Assembly: GCF_017357405.1 (NCBI RefSeq)
Contig: NZ_CP071597.1
Span: 868,001 to 932,000 of the forward strand
Source of the DNA: Halomontanus rarus
Lineage (GTDB): Archaea; Halobacteriota; Halobacteria; Halobacteriales; Natrialbaceae
DNA length: 64,000 nucleotides
Direction of reading: 5' to 3'
The position numbers and the translations under genes were made by a program. Below, piece after piece: positions 62,867-64,000 of this stretch. How positions within the stretch are numbered: position 1 is the first letter of the stretch; every line of letters begins with the position of its first letter. The notes beneath the pieces were generated by a model. That model ran no database searches. It saw nothing but the letters and a program-made list of their open reading frames with translations, and was not told the DNA's origin.

Positions 62867-64000
62867 ATGGACATCGAAGACCAAAACCTCACGAAAACCC
62901 TCCCACTCCAACTCCGCTTTTACGAGGGGGGAGACGAGACAAAGGTCTTCGAATCCACACAAGAATCGCGCTCGGTATACAACGAAACCATCCGCCTCGC
63001 CAAACAGGGCGAAGACTGGAATGACATCCGTCGCCAGATGGAGCAAGACGCTAACCTCGTGAAAAACAACACACAGTTAGTCGTCAAGAAAGCCCTCGAA
63101 GCGATGGAGAACTACTACGAATACGACGACTACAACATGCCCAGTCACGCCAAAACTGGGCCATACCCCTTGCGGATGAACCACACCGAGGGATACACAC
63201 TCTCACTCACCGATGACGGTGAGGTTGCGTTTCGTATCTCTCCAAAACCGTACCATCCAGTTCGTGGCACAGTCGTTGGTGACCCGGTGCATCTCGATGT
63301 GTTGAAAACCGCGTTGTCGAGTGACGAGTGGAAGATAGGGACGGCTGAAGCCCTATTTACGGATGGCCGTGCCGAACTCCACGTCAACGTCACACACCAG
63401 ACGCAGACCGTCCGAGACAAAACCGACTCGAAGACGGTGATTGGTGTGGATGTGAACGAGGACAACATCGCGTTGGCCGCAATGGATGAAACGGGAGTTC
63501 TCGACACACTCATCATCGACTTCCCCGAAATCAAGTCTGAACGCCACCGCTATTTCACGATGAAAAAGCGGATGCAGAACGCGGAGAAGCCGTCGTACAA
63601 GAACGTCGTTCGTGACCGAGAGTATCGGTTCGTCCACGACAGGCTCCACAAATTGTCTCGGGCCGTGGTCGAGTTTGCGAAGCGGTTTCCTGACCCGTGC
63701 ATTGCTCTTGAAGACCTCAAGGATATGCGCGAGTCAATTGACTACGGCACTCGGATGAATCGTCGGCTCCACGCGATGCCGTTCCGTGCAACGCAAGTGT
63801 TCATCGCGTACAAAGCAGCGTTTGAAAGCATCCCGATTGCCTCGGTTGAAGCGGAGTACACGAGTCAGGGCTGTGCGTTGACGGCGTGTGAACACGCCGA
63901 GCGAGCGAATCGACGGCGGAAGCGGTTCAAGTGCAAGTCGTGTGGTCATCAAGACCATGCGGATAGGAATGCGTCGGTGAACGTTGCGAAGCGTGGATTG
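62867..64000 (+). CDS. tnpB: TnpB RNA-guided nuclease, cut by the window end
   Basis: Open from ATG 62867 to the last base (378 codons, no stop). RuvC-I Asp lies in VIGVDVNEDN, RuvC-II Glu in IALEDLKDM and RuvC-III Asp in HADRNASVNVA; zinc Cys are in CALTACEH and CKSCGH. All three acids of the nuclease are present. It accompanies tnpA and the small RHH gene. The right end and guide RNA lie outside the window. Confidence 0.88.
   Translation, partial: MDIEDQNLTKTLPLQLRFYEGGDETKVFESTQESRSVYNETIRLAKQGEDWNDIRRQMEQDANLVKNNTQLVVKKALEAMENYYEYDDYNMPSHAKTGPYPLRMNHTEGYTLSLTDDGEVAFRISPKPYHPVRGTVVGDPVHLDVLKTALSSDEWKIGTAEALFTDGRAELHVNVTHQTQTVRDKTDSKTVIGVDVNEDNIALAAMDETGVLDTLIIDFPEIKSERHRYFTMKKRMQNAEKPSYKNVVRDREYRFVHDRLHKLSRAVVEFAKRFPDPCIALEDLKDMRESIDYGTRMNRRLHAMPFRATQVFIAYKAAFESIPIASVEAEYTSQGCALTACEHAERANRRRKRFKCKSCGHQDHADRNASVNVAKRGL

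Overview
The window reads as haloarchaeal chromosomal or megaplasmid DNA. Its proteins are acidic and rich in Asp and Glu, CTCGAG-type codon pairs recur, several genes look leaderless with TATA-like boxes about 25-33 bases upstream, and there are a Tat lipoprotein and IS200/IS605-type elements. The style fits the Natrialbaceae or relatives; genus is not determinable by eye.

Positions 1-41,400 form a large sugar-catabolic island. Six GH29 alpha-L-fucosidase-type genes (3333, 4834, 19982 on +; 21813, 22951, 24560 on -) lie among enzymes that match the non-phosphorylating L-fucose route: an aldo/keto reductase, an SDR, enolase-superfamily acid-sugar dehydratases, a RhaM-type mutarotase and an amidohydrolase-type lactonase. 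An LLM flavin/F420 oxidoreductase, two Gfo/Idh/MocA oxidoreductases (one fused to a TIM barrel), an IclR regulator and a family-5 ABC importer (Tat lipoprotein plus two permeases, no ATPase gene) complete this half. No hydrolase carries a signal peptide, so I infer that oligosaccharides are imported and cut inside the cell.

Positions 26,000-41,400 add a second catabolic layer: an 868-residue putative hydrolase, a class II aldolase-FGGY kinase-2-hydroxyacid dehydrogenase operon, a second aldo/keto reductase, a DUF6807 protein, an Ldh2-type oxidoreductase, a GH5-like protein, a GH39 protein strikingly like animal alpha-L-iduronidase, and a third enolase-superfamily enzyme. A substrate containing L-fucose and a uronic acid would explain the set, but this is inference.

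Positions 41,400-64,000 are an accessory, decaying region. It holds a solo TnpB, an IS6-type transposase remnant, an archaeo-eukaryotic primase, a HerA-like ATPase with a C-terminal nuclease-like domain, one intact and one truncated archaeal ATPase with palindromic operators, many orphan IS200/IS605-type end hairpins, a possible orphan structured RNA, a decayed vapBC pair partly duplicated 15 kb away, small zinc-finger genes, and housekeeping-type genes (RibD-like reductase, GNAT acetyltransferase, RNase HI, FilR1-like regulator). It ends inside a divergent tnpA/tnpB IS605-type element cut by the window edge.
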